Source: Candidatus Nanopelagicales bacterium (lineage in GTDB: Bacteria; Actinomycetota; Actinomycetes; S36-B12; UBA5976). From it: a DNA stretch of 45,001 nucleotides. The notes beneath the pieces are model-generated. The model saw only the letters and a program-made list of their open reading frames with translations, searched no databases and was not told the DNA's origin. Of the stretch, positions 26,160 to 36,243 are shown one piece after another (position 1 is the stretch's first letter; the number at the start of each line of letters is the position of its first letter). Made by a program: the position numbers and the translations under genes. Location: assembly GCA_030157865.1 (NCBI GenBank), contig JAOATY010000024.1:1-45001 (forward strand), given 5' to 3'.

Positions 26160-26687
26160 ATGGATCGTGCTGGAGTTACTGCGTTAATTGCAGAGATTCC
26201 GGATTACCCATTGCCCGGCGTGATCTTTAAGGATGTAACTCCAATTTCGGCCGACGCCGACGCGGCACATTGGGTTAACAGTGAAATCGCAAGTCGTTTC
26301 GCCGATGCTGGGATCACCAAGATTGTTGGTGTTGAAGCTCGGGGATTCATCTTGGGCGCATCACTAGCGGCTCAAATGCATTTGGGGTTTGTTCCTATAC
26401 GCAAGAGCGGCAAGTTGCCTCGCGCAACCTATCGAGCTGAGTATGAACTCGAATACGGAGCAGATTCAATTGAGATTCACCAGGACGCACTTTCTAAGAG
26501 CGACCGAGTCTTGATTGTTGACGATGTTCTAGCAACTGGTGGAACGGCATGTGCTGCAATCGATTTGATCGAAGAGTGTGGGGCACAAGTACTCGGTATC
26601 GCAGTCTTGCTTGATTTAGCATTCCTTGGTGGCAGTGCCAAAGTTCAAAGTCGCGACGCGAGAATTGACGTCTTCGCAGTCCTTTAA
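26160..26687 (+). CDS. apt: adenine phosphoribosyltransferase
   Basis: Apt salvages adenine to AMP using PRPP. The 175-residue type I phosphoribosyltransferase has IPDYPLPGVIFKDVTPI, VGVEARGFILGASLA, FVPIRKSGKLPRATYRAEYELEYG and the PRPP loop VLIVDDVLATGGTACAA. The position between secF and relA is conserved in actinobacteria. The start is ATG 26160, and no strong ribosome binding site is evident, so coupling to secF is likely. Confidence 0.96.
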   Translation: MDRAGVTALIAEIPDYPLPGVIFKDVTPISADADAAHWVNSEIASRFADAGITKIVGVEARGFILGASLAAQMHLGFVPIRKSGKLPRATYRAEYELEYGADSIEIHQDALSKSDRVLIVDDVLATGGTACAAIDLIEECGAQVLGIAVLLDLAFLGGSAKVQSRDARIDVFAVL

Positions 26688-26702
26688 ATTTCGAAATAGA
26701 CT
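26688..26702 (+). promoter_or_regulatory. relA promoter region: ATTTCGAAAT palindrome and TAGACT -10
   Basis: Immediately after the apt stop comes the 10-bp palindrome ATTTCGAAAT (26688-26697), overlapping by one base a TAGACT -10-like hexamer (26697-26702). A TTCGCA at 26673-26678 is 18 bp upstream as a possible -35. The AGGAGG ribosome binding site lies at 26711-26716. Confidence 0.35.
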
Positions 26703-26721
26703 GTAGGAAAAGGAGGCGACC

Positions 26722-28953
26722 ATGACGGCAGAGTTATCAGTTGCCTTGCCTGTTGCCCTCGCTGAACGTTTTCCGCAAGGTCTAGAGACACCTATCCCAG
26801 ACCAGTTGCAAGAAGTCATCGACATTTTGCTTAAGTTTCATCCAGGTAGCGATGAAAAAGAGATCATTAGGGCATATCAAACGGCTGATTACCTGCACCG
26901 GGCTCAGAACCGTAAGTCTGGTGAGAAGTACATAACCCACCCGATTGCCGTGGCTGGAATGTTGGCCGATCTGGGTATGACTTCACCAACAATCATTGCA
27001 GCGCTTCTGCATGACACAGTTGAAGATACTGAATACGACTTAGAACATTTACGCAGTGACTTTGGCGATGAAGTTGCAGGACTTGTTGATGGCGTTACCA
27101 AGTTAGACAAAGTTAAGTACGGACAAGCCTCAGCATCTGAAACGGTTCGCAAAATGGTGGTCGCGATGGCCAGAGACATTCGAGTGCTTGTTATCAAGCT
27201 CGTAGATCGCCAACACAACATGCGCACTCTTTCTTATCTGTCTGTAGAAAAACAAGAACAGAAGGCTCGTGAAACTTTAGAAATTTATGCGCCGCTAGCG
27301 CACCGACTTGGAATGAACTCAGTTAAGTGGGAACTTGAAGACTTAGCTTTTGCTTCCCTCTACCCAAAAATGAGTGACGAGATTGCTCGATTGGTTTCGC
27401 AACGTGCGCCTGCCCGCGACGAAAGCCTAAGCACGATCGTTGATTACGTTGATGCTGATCTACTTGAAAATAACGTCAAAGCCACAGTCAGCGGTCGACC
27501 AAAACACTTCTACAGCATTTACCAAAAAATGATTGTTAGAGGCAGAGACTTTGATGACATCTACGACCTGATTGGCGTAAGAATTCTGGTTGATAGTGTT
27601 CAAGATTGTTACGCAACACTAGGCATCATTCACAACCGTTGGAATCCGGTCCCAGGTCGATTCAAGGACTACATCGCGATGCCAAAGTTCACGATGTATC
27701 AATCGCTACACACCACAGTCATTGGTCCAAATGGAAAGCCCGTTGAGTTCCAAATCCGAACCCATGAAATGCATCGCGCGGCCGAATATGGCGTGGCTTC
27801 ACACTGGCGCTACAAGCAAGACAAAGTTGCCGGCAAAGATGGTCCAGATGACCTTGGTTGGGTGCGTCAACTTTTGGATTGGCAGCGCGAAACGTCAGAT
27901 CCAGGGGAGTTCCTTGACTCGCTGCGAGATGACTTAGGCGCTGCTGAAGTTTACGTATTTACGCCAAAGGGCGAGGTGCTGGCCTTGCCCGCCGGTAGTA
28001 CACCAATTGACTTTGCCTACAGCGTTCACACTGAGGTCGGCAATAGATGCGTGGGTTCCAGAATCAATGGCAAGTTGGCTCCGCTTGATACCAAGTTGGC
28101 CAATGGTGACAACGTAGAAATCATTACAAACAAATCAGATTCCGCAGGGCCATCTCGCGATTGGATAAACATAGTCGCCAGTGCTCGCGCTAAATCCAAG
28201 ATCAAGGCATGGTTCTCAAAAGAACGTCGCGAAGAAGCCATCGAGACCGGCAAAGAAGCAATCGTTCGAGCCATGAAGAAGAGCGGTGTTCCGCTTCGCC
28301 TACTAACGAACAGCATGCTGAATACCCTCGCACTCGAATCTAATTACGCAGATGTCAGTGCACTTTATGCAGCTGTTGGCGAAGGTCATCTTGGTGCACA
28401 AACCGTTGTGACCAGGTTGACCGCATCTCTGGGTGGAGATGAAGGCCTAATTGAAGACGCATCCGAGCAAGTTTTACCAAGTCGGGTTGCGCATCGCCGC
28501 GATGCAAAGCCAGATCCAGGTATCACAGTAATTGGAGCCGATGACACTTGGGTTAAATTGTCGCGATGCTGCACTCCAGTTCCTGGCGACGAGGTGCTTG
28601 GTTTCGTGACTCGAGGTTCTGGAATCTCAGTGCACCGAACTGATTGTGTTAACGCCGATGATCTACGAACTCAGCCTGAGCGACTTGTTGAAGTTGCCTG
28701 GACACCAGGTAAGAGCAGTATCTTCTTAGTGAACATTCAAGTCGAGGCATTAGATCGTGCTCGACTGCTTTCGGATGTAACTCGAGCTTTGTCCGATCAA
28801 CATGTAAACATTTTGAATGCTTCGGTTACGACAACCAAGGATCGCGTAGCAATCTCTCGTTTTACATTCGAGATGGGCGATCCGTCACACTTGAATCAAG
28901 TGTTGCGAGCCGTAAAGGGAATCGATGGCGTCTATGACGTTTATCGAGTTTGA
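26722..28953 (+). CDS. relA: bifunctional (p)ppGpp synthetase/hydrolase (RelA/SpoT homologue)
   Basis: This 743-residue long-form RSH protein controls the stringent response. The hydrolase HD domain is intact (HDTVED at 97-102). The synthetase domain follows with [34 protein letters not shown] and EFQIRT. The RFKD rather than EXDD signature is that of bifunctional enzymes. The C-terminal half has the TGS domain ([31 protein letters not shown]), the CC/zinc-finger-like region ([15 protein letters not shown]) and the ACT domain ([22 protein letters not shown]). The ribosome binding site AGGAGG is strong. It ends 3 bp before the convergent DUF349 gene. Confidence 0.97.
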   Translation: MTAELSVALPVALAERFPQGLETPIPDQLQEVIDILLKFHPGSDEKEIIRAYQTADYLHRAQNRKSGEKYITHPIAVAGMLADLGMTSPTIIAALLHDTVEDTEYDLEHLRSDFGDEVAGLVDGVTKLDKVKYGQASASETVRKMVVAMARDIRVLVIKLVDRQHNMRTLSYLSVEKQEQKARETLEIYAPLAHRLGMNSVKWELEDLAFASLYPKMSDEIARLVSQRAPARDESLSTIVDYVDADLLENNVKATVSGRPKHFYSIYQKMIVRGRDFDDIYDLIGVRILVDSVQDCYATLGIIHNRWNPVPGRFKDYIAMPKFTMYQSLHTTVIGPNGKPVEFQIRTHEMHRAAEYGVASHWRYKQDKVAGKDGPDDLGWVRQLLDWQRETSDPGEFLDSLRDDLGAAEVYVFTPKGEVLALPAGSTPIDFAYSVHTEVGNRCVGSRINGKLAPLDTKLANGDNVEIITNKSDSAGPSRDWINIVASARAKSKIKAWFSKERREEAIETGKEAIVRAMKKSGVPLRLLTNSMLNTLALESNYADVSALYAAVGEGHLGAQTVVTRLTASLGGDEGLIEDASEQVLPSRVAHRRDAKPDPGITVIGADDTWVKLSRCCTPVPGDEVLGFVTRGSGISVHRTDCVNADDLRTQPERLVEVAWTPGKSSIFLVNIQVEALDRARLLSDVTRALSDQHVNILNASVTTTKDRVAISRFTFEMGDPSHLNQVLRAVKGIDGVYDVYRV

Positions 28954-28956
28954 AAA

Positions 28957-30186
28957 TTAACCTAAAGTTGCTGCGCCAGAACGTGCGGCTTCAAGCAGAC
29001 TTTGTGCCTGTGCGATCTGAGCTTCAAACTTAGAAACATCACTCGCTTTGCCAGCGGCTTCAGCTGCAGCTTTTTGCTTTTCTAGTTTTGCAATGCTTGC
29101 TTCAAATGAGCTAACAAGGGAGTTCGCACGATCGACAACTTCTGGCTTTGAACGATGCCATTGTTCTTCTTGAACCTTACGAATCGCATCTTCAACGGCC
29201 TTTAGGCGACGCTCAATCTTGTCTTTGTCATTACGTGGAACATGACCAGCCTTTTCCCAAGCTTCCTGAATCTCACGTAGTGCAGCTTTAGCGGAATCTA
29301 CGTTTGTGATTGGAAGTAAGGCCTCTGCCTTCTTGAGTAACTCAAGTTTGACTTCTAAGTTCTTGGTGAATTCTTCATCCCGAACAGAATTAGCTGCATT
29401 TCGATTAGCAAAGAATTTGTCCTGTGCAGCCTTGAATTCAGCCCAAAGCTTTTCTTCTTGACCTTTTGCAGCGCGAGCAGTTGCTTTCCACTCATCCATA
29501 AGCTTCTTGTAGGCAGTAGTTGTGTTTGCCCACTCAGTTGATTCAGCTAAATCAGCAGCCTTCTTGATAAGTGCATTCTTGGTTGCTACGGCCTCAGTGC
29601 GACCGGCGTCCAAAGTAGAGAAGTAGGCGCGACGGGCCTTATCGAAAGCCGAGCGTGCGTGGCTAAAGCGTTTCCACAGCTCCTGCTCTTTGGCGCGATC
29701 TGCATTAGGCAGCTTCTTCCATTGGTCGAGCAATTCTTTGTACTTTTCGCCCGTTGCTTTCCAAGCGTTTGAATTCGCCAAAGATTCAGCAATTGCAACA
29801 ATCTCTTCACGTTTTGCAAGGGCTGCGGCTTTAGCTTCTGCTTTCTTTGCGCTGGCTGCAGCCTTATGCTCTTCAAAACCAGCTAGCAGGGAATCTTTAC
29901 CCGCGCGGATCTTGTCGAAATCACCTAAGAGGTTAGGAGTTTCGATGGTTTTGTCGATGCGCTCAATCAAAGCGGTGATTGAATCTACGTTACCTTTGCC
30001 ATCTTTTAGACGGGCTGCAGCAAGTTCAATCTCGGCAATTAAGTCGTGGTAACGCTTGGTGAAGAATTCCAAACCTTCGTTTGGTTCACCGGCCGCGTAC
30101 TGTCCGATCTTGGTGGCACCGGAAGGACTGTTTAGGAAGACATTTCCTTCGTCATCTACATAGCCAAACTCATTAGTTGTTGTCAT
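28957..30186 (-). CDS. DUF349 domain-containing helical protein
   Basis: The 409-residue protein consists largely of charged helices with repeated W-x-DFUF349-like units: NAWKATGEKYKELLDQWKKLP, STEWANTTTAYKKLMDEWKAT and AALREIQEAWEKAGHVP. Each unit is about 70 residues and is typical of DUF349. The middle region is very rich in Lys, Ala and Glu and is coiled-coil-like. There is no signal or membrane segment. The function of the family is unknown. In actinobacteria it is usually found next to relA and a cyclophilin, as here. An AAAGGA site lies upstream of the ATG. Confidence 0.87.
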   Translation of the reverse strand: MTTTNEFGYVDDEGNVFLNSPSGATKIGQYAAGEPNEGLEFFTKRYHDLIAEIELAAARLKDGKGNVDSITALIERIDKTIETPNLLGDFDKIRAGKDSLLAGFEEHKAAASAKKAEAKAAALAKREEIVAIAESLANSNAWKATGEKYKELLDQWKKLPNADRAKEQELWKRFSHARSAFDKARRAYFSTLDAGRTEAVATKNALIKKAADLAESTEWANTTTAYKKLMDEWKATARAAKGQEEKLWAEFKAAQDKFFANRNAANSVRDEEFTKNLEVKLELLKKAEALLPITNVDSAKAALREIQEAWEKAGHVPRNDKDKIERRLKAVEDAIRKVQEEQWHRSKPEVVDRANSLVSSFEASIAKLEKQKAAAEAAGKASDVSKFEAQIAQAQSLLEAARSGAATLG

Positions 30187-30236
30187 GACGTGTCCTTTTG
30201 TTCGGGTCCCAACGGGGCTCTTGTTGTGCCTTCCAA

Positions 30237-31037
30237 TTATGGCGTAGTTGAAGCCTTGCTAATAACTACTGCCTGGCTTGGAAGTCCATCTGTTGATCCG
30301 TCCAAAACGCCTGCAGATGCAACGTTATCTAGGGCATCAAGACCTTGAGTGATGCTGCCCCAAACGGAATAGTTCGGTGGAAGTGGTGAATCTTGATAAA
30401 CCAAGAAGAACTGGCTGCCATTGGTATTCGGTCCACTGTTGGCCATAGCAACGGTGCCTCGTGGGTAAATGAAGTTTCCGTCAGCACCAGCGACTGGCAA
30501 GTTCTCGTCAGCGAAACTAAATCCTGGCCCACCAGTTCCATCACCTGCAGGATCGCCACACTGAAGTACGAAAATTCCCTGAGTAGTCAATCGATGACAT
30601 GAAGTGTTGTTGAAGTATCCCGAGTTAGCCAGCCAAGCCAAAGTTCCCACAGTTGTTGGAGCCTTGGCGTCAGTAGCAATCTTTATGAGGCCACAGTTTG
30701 TTTCCAGGCTAAATTCACTGGCGGTTGGTAGGTCGGTAGTGGCGTTGCCATATGTAATGTTGTCTGCGCGAACAACGGCTGGTTCTTCACAGCCTGGAAT
30801 TGGGGCGTTGGTTGAAATTGTGGCTGGGGCTGGTTCGCTTGAAGAACTCGCAGCAGGGTCAGCAATTATCTGTTCAGGCTGGCTATTTTGATAAACAGCA
30901 AAACCGACAACGCCAATAAACAAGAACCCTAGAACGGCAACGGTGATAAATCTGTTTCTGGTCCGACGCTGGGCACGGCGCTCCTGTTGGCGCGCAAACT
31001 TAGCTCGGGCTAATTCTCGTTCTCGTTTTGAAGGCAC
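30237..31037 (-). CDS. membrane-anchored cyclophilin-type peptidyl-prolyl isomerase
   Basis: This 266-residue protein has a strongly basic cytoplasmic N-terminus (1-28), one membrane helix (FITVAVLGFLFIGVVGFAVYQ, about 29-49), a Ser/Ala/Pro linker, and a cyclophilin domain (about 95-262). The domain shows TVGTLAWLANSGYFNNTSCHRL, GDPAGDGTGGPGFSFADE, GTVAMANSGPNTNGSQFFLVY and YSVWGSITQGLDALDNV. The FF active-site and GSQFF motif are intact. It should catalyse proline cis/trans isomerisation of exported proteins outside the membrane. The start is GTG 31037, with no Shine-Dalgarno sequence and a TAGAAT -10 8 nt upstream. Confidence 0.92.
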   Translation of the reverse strand: MPSKRERELARAKFARQQERRAQRRTRNRFITVAVLGFLFIGVVGFAVYQNSQPEQIIADPAASSSSEPAPATISTNAPIPGCEEPAVVRADNITYGNATTDLPTASEFSLETNCGLIKIATDAKAPTTVGTLAWLANSGYFNNTSCHRLTTQGIFVLQCGDPAGDGTGGPGFSFADENLPVAGADGNFIYPRGTVAMANSGPNTNGSQFFLVYQDSPLPPNYSVWGSITQGLDALDNVASAGVLDGSTDGLPSQAVVISKASTTP

Positions 31038-31045
31038 AATTCATC

Positions 31046-31051
31046 ATTCTA
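31046..31051 (-). promoter_or_regulatory. candidate -10 element of the cyclophilin gene
   Basis: On the minus strand TAGAAT ends 8 nt before the GTG start. TTGCTC lies 15 bp further upstream as a possible short-spaced -35. No ribosome binding site is present in the gap. Confidence 0.45.
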
Positions 31052-31116
31052 CGGTGCCCTAGAAATGAGCAAATTCGCGGTAGCCTAGGGGAATTCCCAA
31101 CAACAGGTGGCTGGTC

Positions 31117-31806
31117 ATGTTAATTAAGAGCTTTGGTGCTGGTCCATGGCAGACAAATTGTTATGTAATTGCGCCGAGTGCAAATTCTGAGTGCATAATC
31201 ATCGATCCAGGCTTAGGCAGTGCGCCAGGCATTAAAGAGATCATCTCCGAACACAATTTAAAGCCAATCGCAACCATGTTGACCCATGGTCACATTGACC
31301 ACATGTGGTCGATTTTCCCTGTTGCATCCGGATATGGGATTCCGGCATACATTCACGGCTCAGATCGATTTTTGCTCAATGACCCAGGTGCTGGTGTTTC
31401 TGTCGAAACTAAGAATGCCTTGATGGAAATGATGGCATCCGATGACGTCTTTGCCGAGCCTGAAGATACTCGTGAAGTTACGGATCGCATGGAAATGGAA
31501 TTAGCCGGACTTAAGTTCACTGTGCTTCATGCGCCTGGGCACACTCAAGGTTCAATTCTTTTTGACTTCGAGGGTGACGTGAATCATGTCTTTACTGGTG
31601 ACGTACTCTTTGCAGGAGCGATTGGTCGCACTGACTTACCAGGTAGCTCACCGGAAGACATGAATACTTCGTTGCGTGATGTTGTTTTGAACTTGCCTGA
31701 TTCTTCATTGGTTTTCCCTGGGCACGGACCAGCGAGCAACATGACTGTTGAAAAGAGTAGTAACGAATATTTGCTTCGCGTAGCTAAAGGGCTAAGCGCG
31801 ATATGA
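31117..31806 (+). CDS. MBL-fold metallo-hydrolase (glyoxalase II-like)
   Basis: The 229-residue protein has the metal-binding signature THGHIDH, the second His in HAPGHTQGS, the Asp in FTGDVLFAGAIGRTDLPG and the terminal His in VFPGHGPASN. These place it with glyoxalase II-like hydrolases, which cleave thioesters such as S-lactoylglutathione or a related thiol adduct. The true substrate is unknown. Its position directly before hisS (4-bp overlap) is conserved in actinobacteria. The start is ATG 31117 with CAGGTGG upstream. It is divergent from the cyclophilin gene. Confidence 0.9.
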   Translation: MLIKSFGAGPWQTNCYVIAPSANSECIIIDPGLGSAPGIKEIISEHNLKPIATMLTHGHIDHMWSIFPVASGYGIPAYIHGSDRFLLNDPGAGVSVETKNALMEMMASDDVFAEPEDTREVTDRMEMELAGLKFTVLHAPGHTQGSILFDFEGDVNHVFTGDVLFAGAIGRTDLPGSSPEDMNTSLRDVVLNLPDSSLVFPGHGPASNMTVEKSSNEYLLRVAKGLSAI

Positions 31807-33068
31807 GCGAACTGTTTAAGGCTCCAAAAGGAACCTATGACGTAACGCCGCCTTTCTCGGCGCTTTGGTTAGCTGTGCGTAATGCGCTTTCAACACCACC
31901 TCGAAATTCTGGTTACGGATATATTGAAACTCCAATCTTTGAAGACACTGCACTTTTTGTTCGCGGCGTCGGTGAATCTACAGATGTGGTTTCAAAAGAG
32001 ATGTACACATTTGAAGATAAAGGTGGACGCAGTCTTACGCTAAAACCAGAAGGTACAGCCGGTGTGCTTCGCGCCATGCTAGAAAATCGAATGGATCGTG
32101 GCGCACTTCCGGCAAAGGTTTGGTACACCGGTCCGCACTTTAGATATGAACAACCGCAGTCCGGTAGATATCGTCAGCACACCCAAGTTGGCGTGGAAAC
32201 GATTGGATCTTCAGATCCGGCACTTGACGCCGAAGTTATTTGGATGGCACATCACGCGCAACGAAATATTCTTGGTTTAAAGCAAGTTCGTATCCTGGTT
32301 AACTCACTTGGTTGCCATGAATGTCGTCCTGGTTATCGAAAACTTTTGGTGGAGTTTCTAGACAAGTGTGACTTGGATGAAGCGACACGAGCTAGAGCGA
32401 TTATTAATCCATTACGAGTTCTTGATGACAAGCGACAGGCTGTCCAGGATCAATTAAAGGACGCGCCGTTAATGCCGGATCACTTATGTGCTGGTTGTGC
32501 GGAACACCATGAAAAAGTTCTCGGCTATCTCGATGTTCTGGGTGTTGTCTACGAGAAAGCACCTCGCTTAGTGCGCGGCTTGGATTATTACGTCCGCACA
32601 ACGTTCGAATGCGTTCACGATGGGTTAGGTGCGCAGTCAGCAATTGGTGGCGGTGGACGATACGACGGTTTGATTGAAACCTTGGGTGGTCCCGCTATTG
32701 GTGGCGTTGGATTTGGTTTGGGCGTTGACCGCACTTGTTTAGCAGTCCAAGCCGAAGGCTTGAAGCTTGTCGATGATGCCAGTGCAGAAGTATTCCTAAT
32801 CCCGGTTGGCCAAGAAGCAATAACTAAAATTGTTGGACTAGCGGGAGAGATTCGCTCAGCTGGAATCAACGCTGACATCGCTTATGACGGCAGATCTATC
32901 AAGGCCGCCATGAAGAGTGCGGATCGCACAGGTGCCAAATTTGCAGTGATTCTTGGCGAGGATGAGATTGCAAATTCAAGTGCAGTAGTCAAAAACCTCG
33001 TAGATGGATCGCAAGAAAGCGTGCCCGTAGAATCACTTATAAGTCTTTTGCTCGATCGAACCAAATAA
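31803..33068 (+). CDS. hisS: histidyl-tRNA synthetase
   Basis: This class IIa synthetase of 421 residues starts with APKGTYDVTPP, which contains the conserved GT-D segment. It has motif 2 GPHFRYEQPQSGRYRQHTQVGVE and the histidine-binding LVRGLDYYVRTTFE. It also has motif 3 GGGGRYDGLIETLGGPAIGGVGFGLGVDR and an anticodon-binding C-terminal domain. A cysteine-rich stretch (CHECRPGYR ... CAGCAEHH) in the middle domain is a possible metal site seen in some HisRS. The start overlaps the hydrolase stop by 4 bp. aspS follows 19 bp downstream. Confidence 0.97.
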   Translation: MSELFKAPKGTYDVTPPFSALWLAVRNALSTPPRNSGYGYIETPIFEDTALFVRGVGESTDVVSKEMYTFEDKGGRSLTLKPEGTAGVLRAMLENRMDRGALPAKVWYTGPHFRYEQPQSGRYRQHTQVGVETIGSSDPALDAEVIWMAHHAQRNILGLKQVRILVNSLGCHECRPGYRKLLVEFLDKCDLDEATRARAIINPLRVLDDKRQAVQDQLKDAPLMPDHLCAGCAEHHEKVLGYLDVLGVVYEKAPRLVRGLDYYVRTTFECVHDGLGAQSAIGGGGRYDGLIETLGGPAIGGVGFGLGVDRTCLAVQAEGLKLVDDASAEVFLIPVGQEAITKIVGLAGEIRSAGINADIAYDGRSIKAAMKSADRTGAKFAVILGEDEIANSSAVVKNLVDGSQESVPVESLISLLLDRTK

Positions 33069-33087
33069 TCCAACTAAGGAAACATAG

Positions 33088-34833
33088 ATGCTAAGAACTA
33101 CCAATGCCGGCGCGCTCCGTTTAAGCGATGCTGGTTCGCAAGTAACTCTGGCTGGTTGGGTAGGCAAGCGCCGCGACCATGGCGGCATTGCGTTTCTAGA
33201 TTTGCGCGATTCAACTGGAACCGTTCAGGTTGTTGTGCGTGACGAAGATGTTGCTGGTGAATTGCGCTCTGAATTCTGTCTACAGATTATTGGAACCGTT
33301 GAAGCGCGTCCCGCTGGAAATGAAAACTCGGAAATTGAAACCGGTGACATCGAAGTAATCGCTGATTCCGTAGTTGTACTTAGCAAGAGTGCGCCGCTTC
33401 CGTTCCCAATCGATGATGCAATCACCGTTGGCGAAGAAACTCGCTTAAAGTACCGATACCTAGATCTTCGTCGCCCATCTGCCGGAAACATCTTGCGTAT
33501 GCGAAGTGACGTTAACCGGTTAGCGCGCGAAGTTTTGCACGATCGCAATTTCGTTGAAATTGAAACTCCAACTCTTACTCGCAGCACACCTGAAGGTGCG
33601 CGTGACTTCTTAGTTCCAGTTCGATTGCAGCCAGGTCATTGGTATGCCTTACCGCAGAGCCCACAGTTGTTTAAGCAGCTTCTGATGGTTGGTGGCATGG
33701 AACGCTATTACCAGATCGCAAGATGTTACCGAGATGAAGATTTCCGCAAGGATCGTCAACCAGAATTCACTCAGCTCGATATTGAAATGAGCTTCGTAGA
33801 ACAAGAAGACATCCTTGAAGTAGGCGAAGCAATTGTTCGCAGCCTTTGGCAAGGAACTTTGAATTACACAATTGGCGACATCCCACGCATGACTTACTTC
33901 GAGGCGATGGATAAGTACGGTTCAGACAAACCAGATTTGCGCTTTGACATCGAATTGTCTGATTGCACCGATTACTTCAAGAACACAGAGTTCCGAGTTT
34001 TCCAGAACGAATATGTTGGCGCAGTCGTAATGCCTGGAGGCGCAGATCAACCGCGCAGAGCATTTGATGCCTGGCAAGAGTGGGCTAAGCAGCGCGGAGC
34101 CAAGGGACTTGCTTACGTAACTTTTGATACTGATGGAACTCTCGGTGGTCCAGTTGCAAAGAATCTCTCGGACGAAGAGCGCGCTGGACTTGCGGCTCAC
34201 CTAGGTGCCAAGCCAGGGGACTGCGCATTCTTTGGTGCCGGAGGTAAGTCCAGCACTCAGCAACTACTTGGTGCAGTTCGTCAAGAAGTTGGTGAACGTT
34301 GTGGCTTGATCGACGAGAGCCAATGGGCGTTCCTTTGGATTGTTGATGCACCGATGTTTGAGAAAACTGATGAAGGTGGTTGGACTGCGGTCCATCACCC
34401 ATTCACTTCACCAAATTCCGAATGGGTAGATCGATTCGAAGAAGCCCCAGATCAGGCTTTAGCTTGGGCATACGACATCGTTTGTAACGGCAATGAAATC
34501 GGTGGCGGTTCCATCCGTATTCACCGCAGTGACGTACAAGAGCGAGTATTTAGCCTCCTTGGTTTAAGTGATGAAGAAGCGCGCGAGAAATTCGGCTTCT
34601 TGCTGGACGCTTTTGCATTTGGTCCACCACCTCATGGCGGTATTGCATTTGGTTGGGATCGAATCTGCATGTTGCTCTCTGGCGCTACTAGCTTGCGAGA
34701 CGTAATTGCGTTTCCAAAGACCGGAGCCGGTTTCGATCCACTAACCAGTGCGCCAACTCCAATCACTGATCAACAGCGACTTGAGGCTGGGATCGACGCA
34801 GATCCATTTGCGCAAGACGCTAGCGATGACTGA
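33088..34833 (+). CDS. aspS: aspartyl-tRNA synthetase
   Basis: The 581-residue bacterial-type AspRS has an N-terminal OB anticodon-binding domain ([23 protein letters not shown]), the class II core with [20 protein letters not shown], motif 2 [27 protein letters not shown], the GAD insertion domain, and motif 3 [13 protein letters not shown]. Whether it is discriminating or also charges tRNA-Asn cannot be decided without knowing if gatCAB is present. AAGGAAA precedes the ATG. Its 3' end overlaps rarA by 8 bp. Confidence 0.97.
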   Translation: MLRTTNAGALRLSDAGSQVTLAGWVGKRRDHGGIAFLDLRDSTGTVQVVVRDEDVAGELRSEFCLQIIGTVEARPAGNENSEIETGDIEVIADSVVVLSKSAPLPFPIDDAITVGEETRLKYRYLDLRRPSAGNILRMRSDVNRLAREVLHDRNFVEIETPTLTRSTPEGARDFLVPVRLQPGHWYALPQSPQLFKQLLMVGGMERYYQIARCYRDEDFRKDRQPEFTQLDIEMSFVEQEDILEVGEAIVRSLWQGTLNYTIGDIPRMTYFEAMDKYGSDKPDLRFDIELSDCTDYFKNTEFRVFQNEYVGAVVMPGGADQPRRAFDAWQEWAKQRGAKGLAYVTFDTDGTLGGPVAKNLSDEERAGLAAHLGAKPGDCAFFGAGGKSSTQQLLGAVRQEVGERCGLIDESQWAFLWIVDAPMFEKTDEGGWTAVHHPFTSPNSEWVDRFEEAPDQALAWAYDIVCNGNEIGGGSIRIHRSDVQERVFSLLGLSDEEAREKFGFLLDAFAFGPPPHGGIAFGWDRICMLLSGATSLRDVIAFPKTGAGFDPLTSAPTPITDQQRLEAGIDADPFAQDASDD

Positions 34834-36145
34834 TTCACTTTTTGATCAAGAGCCTGGCGGTTCTCCGCTAGCTGTCCGGATGCGTCCGCGCACTCTGGAT
34901 GAATTCGTTGGGCAACGTAAGGCGATAGCAAAAGGTAGTCCGCTGCATAAGTTGTTGCAGCCAACAGATGTTGATACGAAGTCGTCAGTCATTCTTTGGG
35001 GACCACCGGGAACTGGTAAGACCACACTTGCTCAATTAATTGCCCGAGCGGGTTCAGCAAAGTTCATGGAACTCTCAGCCATCAACGCTGGCGTTAAAGA
35101 TGTTCGTGAAGTAATCACCGCTGCGCAGGAAAACAAATCTTTGTATGGCGTTTCGACCGTGTTATTCGTAGATGAAGTTCATCGCTTTAACAAGACGCAA
35201 CAAGATGCATTGTTACCTGGCGTTGAAAACGGTTGGGTAACGCTTGTTGCAGCAACGACTGAAAATCCTTCTTTTTCAGTGATTGCGCCATTGATGTCTC
35301 GATCTCTACTGGTAACTCTCTCGGAATTAGATGAATCTGAAATCACGAATGTGATCACCCGCGCTATCTCAGATCCTCGTGGTCTGAAAGGAGATGTATC
35401 GATATCGCAAGAAGCGCTGGAAATGTTGATTCGTCTTGCAGGCGGTGACGCTAGAAGATCTCTAACTGTCCTAGAGGCAGCTGCAGGTGTCGCGCTTGGC
35501 AATGGCCATACTGAAATTTCCGTTGATGACATCAGTTCCGCAAGTGATCACAACGTAGTTCGGTACGACAAAGATGGTGACCAGCATTACGACATCATCA
35601 GTGCCTACATAAAGTCGATTAGAGGATCCGATCCAGACGCAGCACTTCATTACTTAGCGCGAATGCTGGAGGCCGGGGAAGATCCAAGATTTATTGCTCG
35701 TCGCCTAATGATCAGTGCAAGTGAAGATATTGGTTTAGCAGATAACTCAATGTTGCAGCTTGCAGTTTCAGCCGCCCAGACTGTGGCATTGATTGGTATG
35801 CCCGAGGCTCGAATTACTCTGTCGCAGGCAACTATTGCACTTTCGCTAGCGCCAAAATCAAACAGCGCTTACTTGGCAATTGATCGAGCTATTGAAGATA
35901 TCCGCACTGGTGACATTGGTATTGTGCCGGCACATTTACGAGATTCCCATTACGCCCGTGCTGGTGATCTAGGTCATGGCGTTGGCTATTCATATCCGCA
36001 CAATGAAGCCTCAGGTGTCAGCGAGCAAACCTACTTACCTGATCCATTAACGCAGGCACGTTACTACCAGCCAACAGATCGCGGCCAAGAAGCAGTTCTA
36101 AGTCAGGTTTGGAGCAAAATTCGTTCCATATTGGGTAGGGATTAA
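34826..36145 (+). CDS. rarA: replication-associated recombination protein A (RarA/MgsA)
   Basis: This AAA+ ATPase (439 residues) acts at stalled replication forks. It shows [16 protein letters not shown], Walker [13 protein letters not shown], Walker [20 protein letters not shown], sensor 1 ATTENPSF and the C-terminal tetramerisation part ([39 protein letters not shown]). I place the start at ATG 34826 ([11 protein letters not shown]). The frame is open to 34748, but those residues lie within aspS and do not match the family. Overlap with aspS implies coupling. Confidence 0.94.
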   Translation: MTDSLFDQEPGGSPLAVRMRPRTLDEFVGQRKAIAKGSPLHKLLQPTDVDTKSSVILWGPPGTGKTTLAQLIARAGSAKFMELSAINAGVKDVREVITAAQENKSLYGVSTVLFVDEVHRFNKTQQDALLPGVENGWVTLVAATTENPSFSVIAPLMSRSLLVTLSELDESEITNVITRAISDPRGLKGDVSISQEALEMLIRLAGGDARRSLTVLEAAAGVALGNGHTEISVDDISSASDHNVVRYDKDGDQHYDIISAYIKSIRGSDPDAALHYLARMLEAGEDPRFIARRLMISASEDIGLADNSMLQLAVSAAQTVALIGMPEARITLSQATIALSLAPKSNSAYLAIDRAIEDIRTGDIGIVPAHLRDSHYARAGDLGHGVGYSYPHNEASGVSEQTYLPDPLTQARYYQPTDRGQEAVLSQVWSKIRSILGRD

Positions 36146-36243
36146 GCCGAAACCTACTTAGTTCGTTAGGGTTTAGGGGATACGAACAAGGTTTCAAGGC
36201 ATTCGCCTTTCGACCTAATGCTGAACAGAAAGAGTTGATAGCA

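Noticed and set aside
34748-34825. 26-residue N-terminal extension of RarA
   Set aside because: It lies inside aspS and has no similarity to RarA, whereas [11 protein letters not shown] at 34826 is family-like.
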